The notes under the pieces: model-generated
Told to the model about the DNA's origin: nothing
Databases searched by the model: none
What the model saw: only the letters and a program-made list of their open reading frames with translations
Made by a program: the position numbers and the translations under genes
In this document: piece by piece, positions 25,302 through 34,027 of the stretch
How positions within the stretch are numbered: position 1 is the first letter of the stretch
How the letters are laid out: each line of letters starts with the position of its first letter
Source of the DNA: Desulfovibrio legallii
GTDB lineage: Bacteria > Desulfobacterota > Desulfovibrionia > Desulfovibrionales > Desulfovibrionaceae
Direction of reading: 5' to 3'
DNA: 64,000 bases
Assembly (NCBI RefSeq): GCF_900102485.1
Contig: NZ_FNBX01000003.1
Location: 179,104-243,103 of the forward strand

Positions 25302-26717
25302 GTGACCTCCCTTCGCGGCACCCCCCCGCCGCAGGCCGGTTCCAAGCCGGACCTGAGCACATCGCCCCGCGCCGTCTGGCAGCTCACCTGGCCACAGATG
25401 CTCATGATGTACCTGATGTTCTTCATGGGCTTTGTGGCCGTGTGGGTGGCCGGGCAGCTCAGCGCCCAGGTGCAGGCGGCCCTTGGCATGGTCAACCAGT
25501 GCGGCATCCTGCTTATGGTGGTGGCCATGGCCATTTCCAGCGGCGCCACCGCGGCGGTAAGCCAATCCCTGGGCGCGCTGCGCGTGCCCCGCGCCCGGCG
25601 CTACATCGTCGCCACCGTGGCGGGCAGCCTGGGTCTGGGCCTGTTCATCGCGCTGGTCGGCTGGCGCTGCGGCGACCCCTTACTGCGCCTGTTGCAGGTG
25701 CCGGAAAGCATCTTTCCGCTCACCAGCGACATGTGGCGGGTGAGCATGCTGGGCCTGCCCGCACAGTATGTGTACGCCTCCACGGGCGTCATGTTCCGCG
25801 CCACGCGCCTGGTGCTGCCACCCCTCTGGGTGGCGGCGGGCGTGTGCGTCCTCAACCTGCTGGGCTGCCTGGGCCTCGGCCTCGGCTGGTTCGGCCTGCC
25901 CCGGATGGGCTATATGGGCCTGATCTGGACAGGCGTGGCCGTGCAGTACCTGGGCGCGCTCTGCAACTGCCTGCTCCTGGCCCGCCTGGGCTATCTGCGG
26001 CGCGACGCCCTGCCCTCCCTGCGCTGGCTCAAGGTCGCTCTGCCCTATCTGCTCAAGGTGGCCCTGCCCGCCGGGGCGGCGCAGATCGTCTGGCAATCCG
26101 GCTATATGACCCTCTTCGTGCTTGTGGCCTCCCTGCCTGCGGACAGCGTCAACGCCCTGGCCGGGCTCACCGCCGGGCTGCGGGTGGAAGCCCTGCTCTT
26201 TCTGCCCGGCATGGCCTGCAACATGAGCGCGGCCGTGCTGGTGGGCAACAGCCTGGGCGCGGGCAGGCCGGACGAAGCCAAGCGCGTGGGCTTGTTCATG
26301 GTGTTGGCGGCCGCCGCGGCCATGAGTGTTATGGCCGCCCTGATCTGGCCCTTCCGCGCGGAGGCGGCCGCCCTGCTCTCGCAGGAGCCGGGCACGCGCG
26401 CGCAGATCGTAAGCTACCTGACCTACAACCTGCTCTCCACGCCCTTTTCCATCGCCAGCACGGTTATGGGGGGCATTATGACCGGGGCCGGGGCCACCCG
26501 GTACAATCTGCTTATTTTCGGCGGCACCTTCTGGCTGGTGCGCCTGCCCCTGGGCTGGCTGCTGGGGCATGTGCTCTGGGGCACGGCTTCGGGCGTATTT
26601 GCGGCCATGCTTTGTTCCCAGGTGCTGCAAACGGCCATCATGTTCTATGTGGTGCGCTGCCGCGACTGGGCGCGTTTTGCCATGCACTGTCAGCACCAGC
26701 GCCCGCACGCCGTCTGA
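25302..26717 (+). CDS. MATE-family efflux transporter
   Basis: A 471-residue inner-membrane protein with about twelve membrane segments, arranged as two similar halves. Segments such as WQLTWPQMLMMYLMFFMGF, MAISSGATAAVSQSLGA and, in the second half, ALLFLPGMACNMSAAVLVGN are the multidrug and toxin extrusion family pattern. It would export cationic compounds using a Na+ or H+ gradient. The GTG at 25302 is the first in-frame start after lysA; its ribosome binding site is weak, and an ATG at the first membrane segment is possible. It is probably co-transcribed with lysA and the next gene. Confidence 0.9.
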   Translation: MTSLRGTPPPQAGSKPDLSTSPRAVWQLTWPQMLMMYLMFFMGFVAVWVAGQLSAQVQAALGMVNQCGILLMVVAMAISSGATAAVSQSLGALRVPRARRYIVATVAGSLGLGLFIALVGWRCGDPLLRLLQVPESIFPLTSDMWRVSMLGLPAQYVYASTGVMFRATRLVLPPLWVAAGVCVLNLLGCLGLGLGWFGLPRMGYMGLIWTGVAVQYLGALCNCLLLARLGYLRRDALPSLRWLKVALPYLLKVALPAGAAQIVWQSGYMTLFVLVASLPADSVNALAGLTAGLRVEALLFLPGMACNMSAAVLVGNSLGAGRPDEAKRVGLFMVLAAAAAMSVMAALIWPFRAEAAALLSQEPGTRAQIVSYLTYNLLSTPFSIASTVMGGIMTGAGATRYNLLIFGGTFWLVRLPLGWLLGHVLWGTASGVFAAMLCSQVLQTAIMFYVVRCRDWARFAMHCQHQRPHAV

Positions 26718-26785
26718 TTCCATTATACGCCGCCAAACGCCCCGGGCCGCGTCCGGTCCCGCAGGGCGATGCAAGGAGATATATA

Positions 26786-27679
26786 GTGAGCAAAGACTTT
26801 ACCCCCGTGAGCCTGGAAGACCGCGACCGCTATTACGAACTCTGGCGGCGCACCCCCTGCCGCTCGCTGGACTACACCCTGGCCAACCTCTGGGGCTGGC
26901 AGGCATATTACGGCCTGGAATGGCGCTTTGCGGACAACCTCTGCTGGATACGGCAGACCCGCCCCGACCTGGTCTGCTGGGCCCCGGTGGGGGACTGGAA
27001 CAATGCCCCCTGGAAGGATCTGCTGCCCTGCGGCTTTGACGCGACCGACCACCGCGTGACCCGCGTGCCGGAATCCCTGTTCCAGATCTGGCGGCAGGCT
27101 TTGCCCGAACAGGTGGAAGGCAAGGAAGACCGCGGCCAGTGGGAATACCTCTACAAACAGACAGACCTGGCCGAGCTGCCGGGCAACCGCTTTCACAAAA
27201 AACGCAACCACTGCAACAGCTACGTCAAAGCCTACGGCCAGCCGGACTACCGATCCTTAAGCGACGCCATGGTGGAGGACGTGCTGGGCCTTCAGGACGA
27301 TTGGTGCCAGTGGCACGAATGCGAAGGTTCGCCTTCCCTGCAGGCGGAAAACGAAGCCATCAACCGGGTGCTTTCGCACTGGGACAGCTTCCGCGGCCTG
27401 GTGGGCGGCTCCCTGTATGTGGGTGGACGCATGGTGGCCTTCAGTGTGGGCGAGAATCTGGACGACGTGAGCCTGGGCGTGCACTACGAAAAAGGCCTCA
27501 ACGGCTTCAAGGGCGTGTACCAGACCATCAATTGCGAGTTTTCCCGCCGCGCCGGGGCCGGATTTACCTACATCAACCGTGCCCAGGACCTGGACGAAGA
27601 AGGCCTGCGCCAAGCCAAAATGACCTACATGCCGGCGGACTTCCTGCGCAAATATCAGGTCGTCGTCCGGCAAAAATAA
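26786..27679 (+). CDS. DUF2156 (phosphatidylglycerol lysyltransferase C-domain-like) protein
   Basis: A 297-residue cytoplasmic protein of the DUF2156 family, a double GNAT-like fold also found as the aminoacyl-transferase domain of MprF. Segments typical of the family are [59 protein letters not shown] and [19 protein letters not shown]. No membrane domain is present, unlike MprF. The GTG start is supported by AAGGAGAT eight bases upstream. The acceptor substrate is not evident. Confidence 0.88.
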   Translation: MSKDFTPVSLEDRDRYYELWRRTPCRSLDYTLANLWGWQAYYGLEWRFADNLCWIRQTRPDLVCWAPVGDWNNAPWKDLLPCGFDATDHRVTRVPESLFQIWRQALPEQVEGKEDRGQWEYLYKQTDLAELPGNRFHKKRNHCNSYVKAYGQPDYRSLSDAMVEDVLGLQDDWCQWHECEGSPSLQAENEAINRVLSHWDSFRGLVGGSLYVGGRMVAFSVGENLDDVSLGVHYEKGLNGFKGVYQTINCEFSRRAGAGFTYINRAQDLDEEGLRQAKMTYMPADFLRKYQVVVRQK

Positions 27680-27713
27680 GACGCGGACAGCGCCTTTCAG
27701 GGGAGGGCTGCGC

Positions 27714-28046
27714 ATGCTCGCCAAGACGTTGCTGCTTTTTGTGCTCACGGCCCTGGCCGAAATAACGGGCTGCTTTCTGCCCTACGTCTGGCTGCGCAAG
27801 GGCGGTTCCCCCTGGCTTTTGCTGCCCGCCGCGGTCAGCCTGGCCGTGTTCGCCTGGCTCCTGACCCTGCATCCTGCGGCCAGCGGCCGGGTCTATGCGG
27901 CCTACGGCTGCGTGTATGTGGTTACGGCCCTGGCCTGGCTCCGCCTGGTGGACAAGGTTCCCCTTTCCGCCACGGACCTTCTGGGCGGCGCGGTGGCCCT
28001 GGCGGGCATGCTGATCATCGTTTCCGGCTGGGGCGGCGCGGCCTGA
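27714..28046 (+). CDS. YnfA/UPF0060 family small membrane protein
   Basis: A 110-residue protein with four predicted membrane segments, which fits the UPF0060 (YnfA) family, related to small multidrug-resistance exporters. [20 protein letters not shown] and the Tyr-rich [19 protein letters not shown] segments are characteristic. GGGGAGG precedes the ATG. It sits after DUF2156 on the same strand. Confidence 0.92.
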   Translation: MLAKTLLLFVLTALAEITGCFLPYVWLRKGGSPWLLLPAAVSLAVFAWLLTLHPAASGRVYAAYGCVYVVTALAWLRLVDKVPLSATDLLGGAVALAGMLIIVSGWGGAA

Positions 28047-28107
28047 AGGCCCCGTGCCCCGCTCTTTGACGCAGGCCCGGCCTTTCGGAAAACTTCCGCA
28101 GAGCGCT

Positions 28108-28153
28108 TACAAAAATGCAAAGAGGGATGCACGGCAAGACCGTGCATCCCTCT
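28108..28153 (-). terminator. Terminator of tRNA-Arg
   Basis: On the minus strand a perfect 14-bp stem (AGAGGGATGCACGG with its complement, five-base loop) is followed by TTTGCATTTTTG. It lies ten bases beyond the tRNA 3' end. It could also stop read-through from the ynfA gene coming the other way. Confidence 0.8.
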
Positions 28154-28162
28154 GAACTATGT

Positions 28163-28239
28163 TGGCGCGCCCGGAAGGGATCGAACCCTCGGCCTGATGC
28201 TTAGAAGGCATCTGCTCTGTCCAACTGAGCTACGGGCGC
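28163..28239 (-). tRNA. tRNA-Arg (anticodon TCT)
   Basis: The 77-nt sequence folds as a complete cloverleaf. The acceptor stem is GCGCCCG/CGGGCGC. The D arm is GCTCAGTTGGACAGAGC. The anticodon loop is CTTCTAA with anticodon TCT. The T arm contains GGTTCGATCC, and CCA is encoded at the 3' end. It reads AGA codons, which are rare in this GC-rich genome. Confidence 0.97.
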
Positions 28240-28406
28240 GCGTGGAGCGTCATATTAGAGACAGCGCTCCGCGGCGTCAAGCGCTCCGCCCAGCAGCCGC
28301 CGCGCCCGCCTGCGCCCAACTTGTCACGCCCGCATAATTTTTTTGTCATACAGCTTCCTTAGCTTGCTTGCAGCAAACGGCATTGGTCCACAAGCAAGGA
28401 GTTTGT

Positions 28407-29552
28407 ATGGACACGCACCATCCCCGTCGCAACGGCCGTCGCGCTTTCCTCAAAGGCGCGGCTGCCGCCGGTCTTATCCTGGGCAGCGGCTTTACCGCCC
28501 GCGCCGCGCAGGCGGCCGCGAACCCCCGCGAAATCAGAACCATTTCTTTTGACCGCTGCGTCGCCATGACGCCGCAACAGATTGCCGAGGCCTCGCCCCT
28601 GGCGCGCAAAGCCTGGACCTTCCTGCGCGAGACCGCGGGCGGCATCCAGGACGCCGCGCTGCGCCGTCAGGTTCTGGACATTCTGGACAATCCCGCCCCC
28701 ACGCTGGCCCAAAACCTGGACCAGAAGGCCGCTGCCAAAGCGCTGCGCGAGGCAGGCCTGCTGGCTGCAGATCCTGATACGCCCCTCCTGCCCCCTGTGG
28801 CGGATCCGCAGCGCGCGCCGCAGCCCTTCTTCAGCGCGCCGGGCAGCGGCTGGCAAAGCCACCACGCCTACCCCGGCGGCCTGGCCACGCATGTGGCCAT
28901 GAATGTGCGCTCCACGCTGGGGCTGCTGCGCGACTATCCGGAAACCTTCGGCTTTGCGCCGGATAAAGACGTGGCCCTGGCCGCGCAGCTGCTGCACGAT
29001 CTGCACAAGCCCTGGGTTTTCCAGTGGCGCAAGGACGGAGCCTGCCGCACGGAACAGCCCCTGGCCGCCACGGGCGAACACCATGTGCTGAGCGTGGCCG
29101 AAAGCATTGTACGCAAACTTCCCGCCCCGGTGGTTGTAGCCCAGGCCTGTGCCCACACCCATCCCGGCACGGCCAAGGACGAAGCGCTGGTAGTGGGCTG
29201 GATCAAGGCCGCGGCCCTCCTGGCCGGGGTGGACCCTGTGCGCGCGGACCTGCTGGCCCCCGGCGGCAAGACCCTGCCCCTGCCCCGCCGCGCCGAAGGT
29301 TTTCTGGTGCATCTGGGCGACCACGACTTTGTGCTCTCCGTGCCCGCCGCCCAGTGGGTCACCCCGGCGCTGCGCAATCTGGCGGAGGAAAAATACGGCC
29401 TCAAAGGCGCGGACCTGGACGGTCTGCCTTTTAACAACTTCCGCAACTATGTGTTCGCGCAGGTCAGCGCCATGCGCCTCTACGGCGCGCTGGCCGCCCA
29501 AGGCCCGGCCGCCGTGGCCGAACTGGCCGCCGCCGCCGTGCGCCCGGCCTGA
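28407..29552 (+). CDS. Tat-exported HD-domain phosphohydrolase-like protein
   Basis: A 381-residue protein with a twin-arginine signal (GRRAFLKGAAAAGLILGSG) near residues 10-30, so it is exported folded to the periplasm. The HD metal motif is visible: SHHAYPGGLATHVAMN, then LLHDLHKPW, with a further histidine pair TGEHHVLSVAE and AHTHPG. HD proteins are usually cytoplasmic phosphohydrolases, and a Tat-exported one would acquire its metal in the cytoplasm before export. CAAGGAG supports the ATG at 28407. The substrate is unknown. Confidence 0.85.
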   Translation: MDTHHPRRNGRRAFLKGAAAAGLILGSGFTARAAQAAANPREIRTISFDRCVAMTPQQIAEASPLARKAWTFLRETAGGIQDAALRRQVLDILDNPAPTLAQNLDQKAAAKALREAGLLAADPDTPLLPPVADPQRAPQPFFSAPGSGWQSHHAYPGGLATHVAMNVRSTLGLLRDYPETFGFAPDKDVALAAQLLHDLHKPWVFQWRKDGACRTEQPLAATGEHHVLSVAESIVRKLPAPVVVAQACAHTHPGTAKDEALVVGWIKAAALLAGVDPVRADLLAPGGKTLPLPRRAEGFLVHLGDHDFVLSVPAAQWVTPALRNLAEEKYGLKGADLDGLPFNNFRNYVFAQVSAMRLYGALAAQGPAAVAELAAAAVRPA

Positions 29553-29560
29553 CCGCATCC

Positions 29561-29710
29561 CAGAGCAGATTAACTTTGAGAACAGGCATGCTCAAAGTTT
29601 ACGGCACGCTCGTTTCGGCGCTTAACAGCGCAAATAAATTGCGCTTACACCTCCACAGCTGGCGTCTGCTCACGCAGCCGCCAGGGCATTTCAAAGTTGA
29701 AATGCCCTAA
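29561..29710. repeat. Dispersed intergenic repeat, copy B
   Basis: About 150 nt related to 19582-19729. It begins CAGAGCAGATTAACTTTGAG with a partner CTCAAAGTT ten bases later. It ends in a perfect 11-bp palindrome, GGGCATTTCAA-AG-TTGAAATGCCC. It fills the gap between the HD-protein gene and alkaline phosphatase, ending right at the latter's ribosome binding site. Confidence 0.8.
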
Positions 29711-29722
29711 GGAGCGTTTCCC

Positions 29723-31447
29723 GTGAGAATCCTTTTTCCGGCCTTGCTGGCCATAACTTTGCTTCCGGCGGCCGCCCAGGCCGCAACCATCTATCCTCTG
29801 GACCGGGCCGAAATCCTTTCCGGCAGCCGCTTTGACGTCAAGGTGGAGTTTGACGCCCAACTGCCCGACGCCAACGCCGCACGCCTGACGCTCAACGGCC
29901 GCAACGCCGCCGAGGCGCTGGGCAAAGAACTCCACTTTGTGCCCGATGAAGACGGCAAAGGCTCGGCCTTCGTCCTGCGCGGCGCGAGCCTTCCGGCGGG
30001 CGAATACACGGTGGAGGCCAGCGGCGGCGGGGAAACCGCGCGCGTTTCCTGGCGGGTATTTGCCACGCCCAGGCCCGTGGCCAAAAACGTCATTCTGCTC
30101 ATTGCCGACGGCCTCAGTGTGGGCCACCGCACGGCCGCGCGGCTGCTCTCCGCAGGCATGACCCAAGGCAAATACAACGGCCGCTTGGCCATGGACGGCA
30201 TGCCCCACATGGCCACGGTGGGCACGGGCAGTGTGGACTCCATCGCCGCGGACTCGGCCAACACCATGAGCGCCTACACCACGGGGCACAAATCCTGCGT
30301 CAACGCCCTGGGCGTCTACGCGGACAGGACGCCGGATCCTTTTGACGACCCCAGGCAGGAAACCCTGGGCGAGATCCTGCGCCGCACGGGCAAAAAATCC
30401 CTGGGCGTGGTTTCGGATGCGGAGCTGGAGGACGCCACCCCCGCCGCCGTGGTGGCCCACACCCGCAAGCGGGCGGAAAAAGCCGCCATTGTGGAAATGT
30501 TCTACAAGGTGCGGCCCGAAGTGCTGCTGGGCGGCGGCGCGGCCTATTTTCTGCCCAAGGACGTGCCGGGCTCCAAGCGCAAGGACGACGTGAACTACAT
30601 CCAGCGTTTCAAGGACGCAGGCTACACCCTGGTCACCTCCGGCAGGGAGCTGCAGGCCCTGCCCAAAAACGCCGGACGTGTGCTGGGGCTTTTCCACCCC
30701 GGCAACATGGACGGCGTGCTGGACCGCAGATTCCTCAAAAAAGGCACGGTGCCCAAATTCCCGGATCAGCCGGACCTCACGGACATGGCCCGCACGGCGC
30801 TGGAGGTGCTTTCGCGCAACCCGGAGGGCTTCGTGCTGGTGCTGGAAGCAGGCCTGGTGGACAAATACTCCCATCCGCTGGATTGGGAGCGATCCGTCTA
30901 CGACACCATTATGTTTGACAAAGTGGTGGCCCTGGCCCGCGAATTCTGCGAAAAGAACTCCGATACCCTCCTGGTGGTCACGGGCGACCACACCCACTCC
31001 ATCAGCGTGGCGGGCACCGTGGACGACCGCCTGCCCGGCAAGGACATGCGGGACAAAGTGGGCGTGTACGCCAAGGCCGGGTATCCGCTGTATGAAGACA
31101 AAAACCACGACGGCTATCCCGACGATGTGAACCCGCCCAAGCGCCTGGCCGTTTTCTTCGGGGCTACGCCGGATTATTACGAAACCTTTGCCCCCAAGCT
31201 GGACAACCCCTTTGTGCCCGCCGTCAAGGATGAGCACGGCAACTATATCGCCAACGCAGCCTACAAAGACGCCCCCGGCGCGGAATTCCGCGCTGGCGTG
31301 CTGCCCCGCAACGAAAGCCAGGGCGTGCACACTGTGGACGATCTGCTGCTCCACGCCCAGGGCGCGGGGGCCGAAAACTTCCACGGCTTCATGGAAAACA
31401 CCCAGGTCTTCAAAATTATGGCCCAGGCCCTGGGTCTGGGCCGCTGA
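29723..31447 (+). CDS. phoA: Alkaline phosphatase
   Basis: A 574-residue periplasmic phosphomonoesterase of the alkaline phosphatase superfamily. The Sec signal is residues 1-20. An extra beta-rich domain (about 21-120) precedes the catalytic core. NVILLIADGLSVGHRTAA has the first metal Asp, AADSANTMSAYTTGHK the nucleophilic serine, DATPAAVVAHT follows, and VVTGDHTHS carries the metal ligands near residue 420. The GTG start follows AAGGAG. The N-terminal domain makes it longer than E. coli PhoA. It needs zinc, which is interesting beside the putative metal ABC system downstream. Confidence 0.9.
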   Translation: MRILFPALLAITLLPAAAQAATIYPLDRAEILSGSRFDVKVEFDAQLPDANAARLTLNGRNAAEALGKELHFVPDEDGKGSAFVLRGASLPAGEYTVEASGGGETARVSWRVFATPRPVAKNVILLIADGLSVGHRTAARLLSAGMTQGKYNGRLAMDGMPHMATVGTGSVDSIAADSANTMSAYTTGHKSCVNALGVYADRTPDPFDDPRQETLGEILRRTGKKSLGVVSDAELEDATPAAVVAHTRKRAEKAAIVEMFYKVRPEVLLGGGAAYFLPKDVPGSKRKDDVNYIQRFKDAGYTLVTSGRELQALPKNAGRVLGLFHPGNMDGVLDRRFLKKGTVPKFPDQPDLTDMARTALEVLSRNPEGFVLVLEAGLVDKYSHPLDWERSVYDTIMFDKVVALAREFCEKNSDTLLVVTGDHTHSISVAGTVDDRLPGKDMRDKVGVYAKAGYPLYEDKNHDGYPDDVNPPKRLAVFFGATPDYYETFAPKLDNPFVPAVKDEHGNYIANAAYKDAPGAEFRAGVLPRNESQGVHTVDDLLLHAQGAGAENFHGFMENTQVFKIMAQALGLGR

Positions 31448-31526
31448 ATCCCTCCTCACACCCCCTAACAGGACGGTCGCGCGTCGCGGTTTTCCCCACG
31501 GCGCGCGGCCGTCCGGGAGTTTGCCC

Positions 31527-31997
31527 ATGCGCGCCGCGCTGTTCTCTCCCGCCCTTTCACGCCGCCTGGCCCTGCTCCTCATGGCGCTTGGGCTCTGCAT
31601 GTCCGCCCCCGACGCCAACGCCGCCGGCCCCACGGACCTCGGCTTCAACGAGATGTACGCCGCCCAGGGCGTGCTGGGGATGCAGTTCTCCGCCAAGCTC
31701 CTGGCCCTCAACGGCAAGCCCGTACGCATCAAAGGCTTTATGGCCCCGCCCCTCAAGGCCGACGGCGTCTTTTTTGTGCTGACCAGCGCGCCCGTGGCCC
31801 TCTGCCCCTTCTGCAACGCCGAGGCGGACTGGCCCGCTGACATCGTAGTGGCCTACATGGCCCCTGGCGAACGCTTTGTACAGAACAACGCCCCCATCGC
31901 GGCCACGGGCATTCTGGAAGTGGGCGCGGCCACAGACCCGGAAACGGGCTTTGTGAGCATGGTGCGCCTGCGCGAAACAAGGATCTGCAAACTATGA
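31527..31997 (+). CDS. Small periplasmic protein, DUF3299-like
   Basis: A 156-residue exported protein (signal about residues 1-33). LNGKPVRIKGFMAPPLKADG and VALCPFCNAEADWPADIVVAYM resemble DUF3299-type proteins, which accompany LolCDE-like ABC systems linked to zinc in Vibrio (the Zrg genes). The CPFC pair could bind metal. CGGGAG precedes the ATG. The stop overlaps the ATPase start (ATGA), so it belongs to a three-gene operon with the ATPase and permease. The family assignment is from memory of the pattern and is moderate. Confidence 0.7.
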   Translation: MRAALFSPALSRRLALLLMALGLCMSAPDANAAGPTDLGFNEMYAAQGVLGMQFSAKLLALNGKPVRIKGFMAPPLKADGVFFVLTSAPVALCPFCNAEADWPADIVVAYMAPGERFVQNNAPIAATGILEVGAATDPETGFVSMVRLRETRICKL

Positions 31998-32671
31998 ACG
32001 ACATCCATGTTGCCGGCCTGCGCTGCGCCCTGCGGGAAAACGGCCAGGAACGTCTTCTGCTGGCGGCGGATTCCCTGCATCTGCCCGCCGGGAGCTCCCT
32101 GGGCGTCAGCGGGCCTTCCGGCGGCGGCAAGACCACCCTGCTGCACACCCTGGCCGGGCTGCTGCCGCCCACGGCAGGCACAGTGCGCTGGGGCGGACAG
32201 GACATCTACGCCCTGCCCGAGGCCCGACGCGACGCCCTGCGCGCGGCCACAGCAGGCATGATCTTTCAGGATTTCCTGCTCATCCCCGGCATGAGCGTCC
32301 TGCAGAACGTGCTGCTGCCCCAGACCTTCCGGACCTTTTACGTCCCGGAGGCAGCCCGACGGCGAGCGCTGGATCTGCTGCGCCTGCTGGGCCTTACCGC
32401 GCAGCACAGGCCCGTGGAGCGCCTCTCGCGCGGCGAAATGCAGCGCGTGGCCCTGGCCCGGGCCTTTCAGGGGCCGTGCGGCATCCTTTTTGCCGACGAG
32501 CCCACCGCCAGTCTGGACGCGGCCAACGCCGCCCAGGTAACGGACCTGCTCTGCGGCCTCTGCCGCGAGCGCAAGGCCACCCTCGTCTGCATCAGCCACG
32601 ACGTGCGCCTGCTGCGGCGCATGGACCAACGCCTCTGGCTGGAATACGGTCAACTGCGGGAGGTCGCATGA
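31994..32671 (+). CDS. ABC transporter ATPase, LolD/MacB type
   Basis: A 225-residue ATPase. Walker A is GPSGGGKTTLLHTLAGL and the Q-loop is GMIFQDFLLIPGMSVLQNV. The signature is LSRGEMQRVALARAF, slightly altered from LSGGQ. Walker B is ILFADEPTASLD and the switch is CISHD. The Q-loop pattern places it with LolD, MacB and FtsE ATPases that drive FtsX-like permeases. It overlaps both neighbours by four bases. Confidence 0.93.
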   Translation: MNDIHVAGLRCALRENGQERLLLAADSLHLPAGSSLGVSGPSGGGKTTLLHTLAGLLPPTAGTVRWGGQDIYALPEARRDALRAATAGMIFQDFLLIPGMSVLQNVLLPQTFRTFYVPEAARRRALDLLRLLGLTAQHRPVERLSRGEMQRVALARAFQGPCGILFADEPTASLDAANAAQVTDLLCGLCRERKATLVCISHDVRLLRRMDQRLWLEYGQLREVA

Positions 32672-33960
32672 ATCCCTTGCCCCTGGCCCTGGCCTCGCTG
32701 CGGCGGTTTCCCTTCCTCTCTCTGGCCACGGTGCTGCTGGTGGCCTTGGCCGTGGGCCTGGGCACGGCTGTGGCCCTGCTGGAGCCCTCCCTGCGTCAGG
32801 GCTCGGCCGCGGCGGCGCGCAAGTTCGATCTGCTGGTGGGCGCGCCGGGCAGCGAAAGCCAGCTGGTGCTCTCTGCCGTGTATCTGGATCCCGCACCTCT
32901 GCCCTTATTGGACGGCGCCGTGGCCGCAAAAATCGCGGCGGACCCCGGCGTGGCCTGGTCCTCGCCCCTGCTCCTGGGCGACAGCTGGAACGGCTGCCCC
33001 GTGGTGGGCGTGGACGCGGCCTTTCTGGAGGGCGCAGCGCGCTTTGCCGCCCCTACGGACGCCGTTGCCGGCGCCCTGACGCCCCTGCGCCCAGGCGACG
33101 CCTTTCAGAGCATGCACGGCCGGGGAGAGCACGCGGGGCCCACTCCCCCCCACCCCCACAGCACGGTCTTTACCGTGCGCGCCGTGCTGCCCCCCACGGG
33201 CACGCCCTGGGACAAGGCTATTCTGGTGCCGGCGGCCGCGGTGCGCGCCCTGCACGCCCACGGGCACGACGCCCATGCGCAGGAAGGCGGGCACGACGCC
33301 AAAGACGCTGCGCACGGAAAAAACCCCGCCCACGGGTCGGCCCACGCGGACGGCGAAGAGCGTGAGGAGACCGAAGAGCATGCGCCGACGGCCCACGGGC
33401 ACGGAGTAGCCCAGAACGGGGATGCAGGGCCGACTCCGGCGCTGGTGGTCAAACCCCGCACCGTGGCGGACGCCTACCGCCTGCGCGCCCAATACCGCAC
33501 GGCGCAAAGCCTGGCTGTGTTCCCGGCGGAAGTGCTGGTGCGCCTCTATGGCTTGCTGGGCAACGCCCAGCGCGTGCTTTCTCTTGTCTCCGGGCTCACC
33601 CAGGGGGCTGTGCTGGCCGGGGTGCTGCTGGCCGTGTTCGCCGGGCTGCCCCGACGCCGCAAGACCATAGCCGTTCTGCGGGCCCTGGGCGCGCCCCGCC
33701 TGTACGGAGTGCTGGCCCTCTGGCTGGAGGTTTTTCTGCAAGTGCTTTTGGGCGGTCTGCTGGGGCTGGCGCTGGGCTGGGGCGGCACGTTCTGGGGCCT
33801 TCGCTTGCTGGCCGCGCACACGGGCGTGGCGGCCCAGGTCAGCCTGGAGGGCGCGGCCCTGGTCAGCCTGGGCCTTTGTCTCGCAGCGGGCAGCCTGGCC
33901 GCCCTGCTCCCCGCCTGGAGCTGCGGGCGCGCCCCCGTGGCCCGCACCCTGCGAGAATGA
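32668..33960 (+). CDS. FtsX-like ABC permease with His-rich periplasmic loop
   Basis: A 430-residue membrane protein with one N-terminal membrane segment (about 15-37), a periplasmic domain and three C-terminal segments, the MacB/LolC topology. The periplasmic domain carries an insertion at about residues 192-255 packed with histidine and acidic residues (AHGHDAHAQEGGHD and similar), a typical flexible zinc- or other metal-binding loop. TIAVLRALGAPRLYGVLALW is the family coupling segment. With the DUF3299-like protein and the ATPase it resembles the Vibrio Zrg zinc system, though the His-rich binding part is inside the permease here. Confidence 0.88.
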   Translation: MNPLPLALASLRRFPFLSLATVLLVALAVGLGTAVALLEPSLRQGSAAAARKFDLLVGAPGSESQLVLSAVYLDPAPLPLLDGAVAAKIAADPGVAWSSPLLLGDSWNGCPVVGVDAAFLEGAARFAAPTDAVAGALTPLRPGDAFQSMHGRGEHAGPTPPHPHSTVFTVRAVLPPTGTPWDKAILVPAAAVRALHAHGHDAHAQEGGHDAKDAAHGKNPAHGSAHADGEEREETEEHAPTAHGHGVAQNGDAGPTPALVVKPRTVADAYRLRAQYRTAQSLAVFPAEVLVRLYGLLGNAQRVLSLVSGLTQGAVLAGVLLAVFAGLPRRRKTIAVLRALGAPRLYGVLALWLEVFLQVLLGGLLGLALGWGGTFWGLRLLAAHTGVAAQVSLEGAALVSLGLCLAAGSLAALLPAWSCGRAPVARTLRE

Positions 33961-34027
33961 CGCCCGCCCCCGGCCGCCCCCTGTCCGGGCGCTGACAGCC
34001 GCCCTACTTTGGGATAGGCTGTGCGCC

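Noticed and set aside
28163..28239. tRNA-Arg as an integration site of a genomic island
   Set aside because: No duplicated tRNA 3' end, integrase or composition change was seen on either side.
29645..31843. Long minus-strand frame opposite alkaline phosphatase
   Set aside because: Antisense to a clear phosphatase gene. Composition is low-complexity and there is no ribosome binding site.
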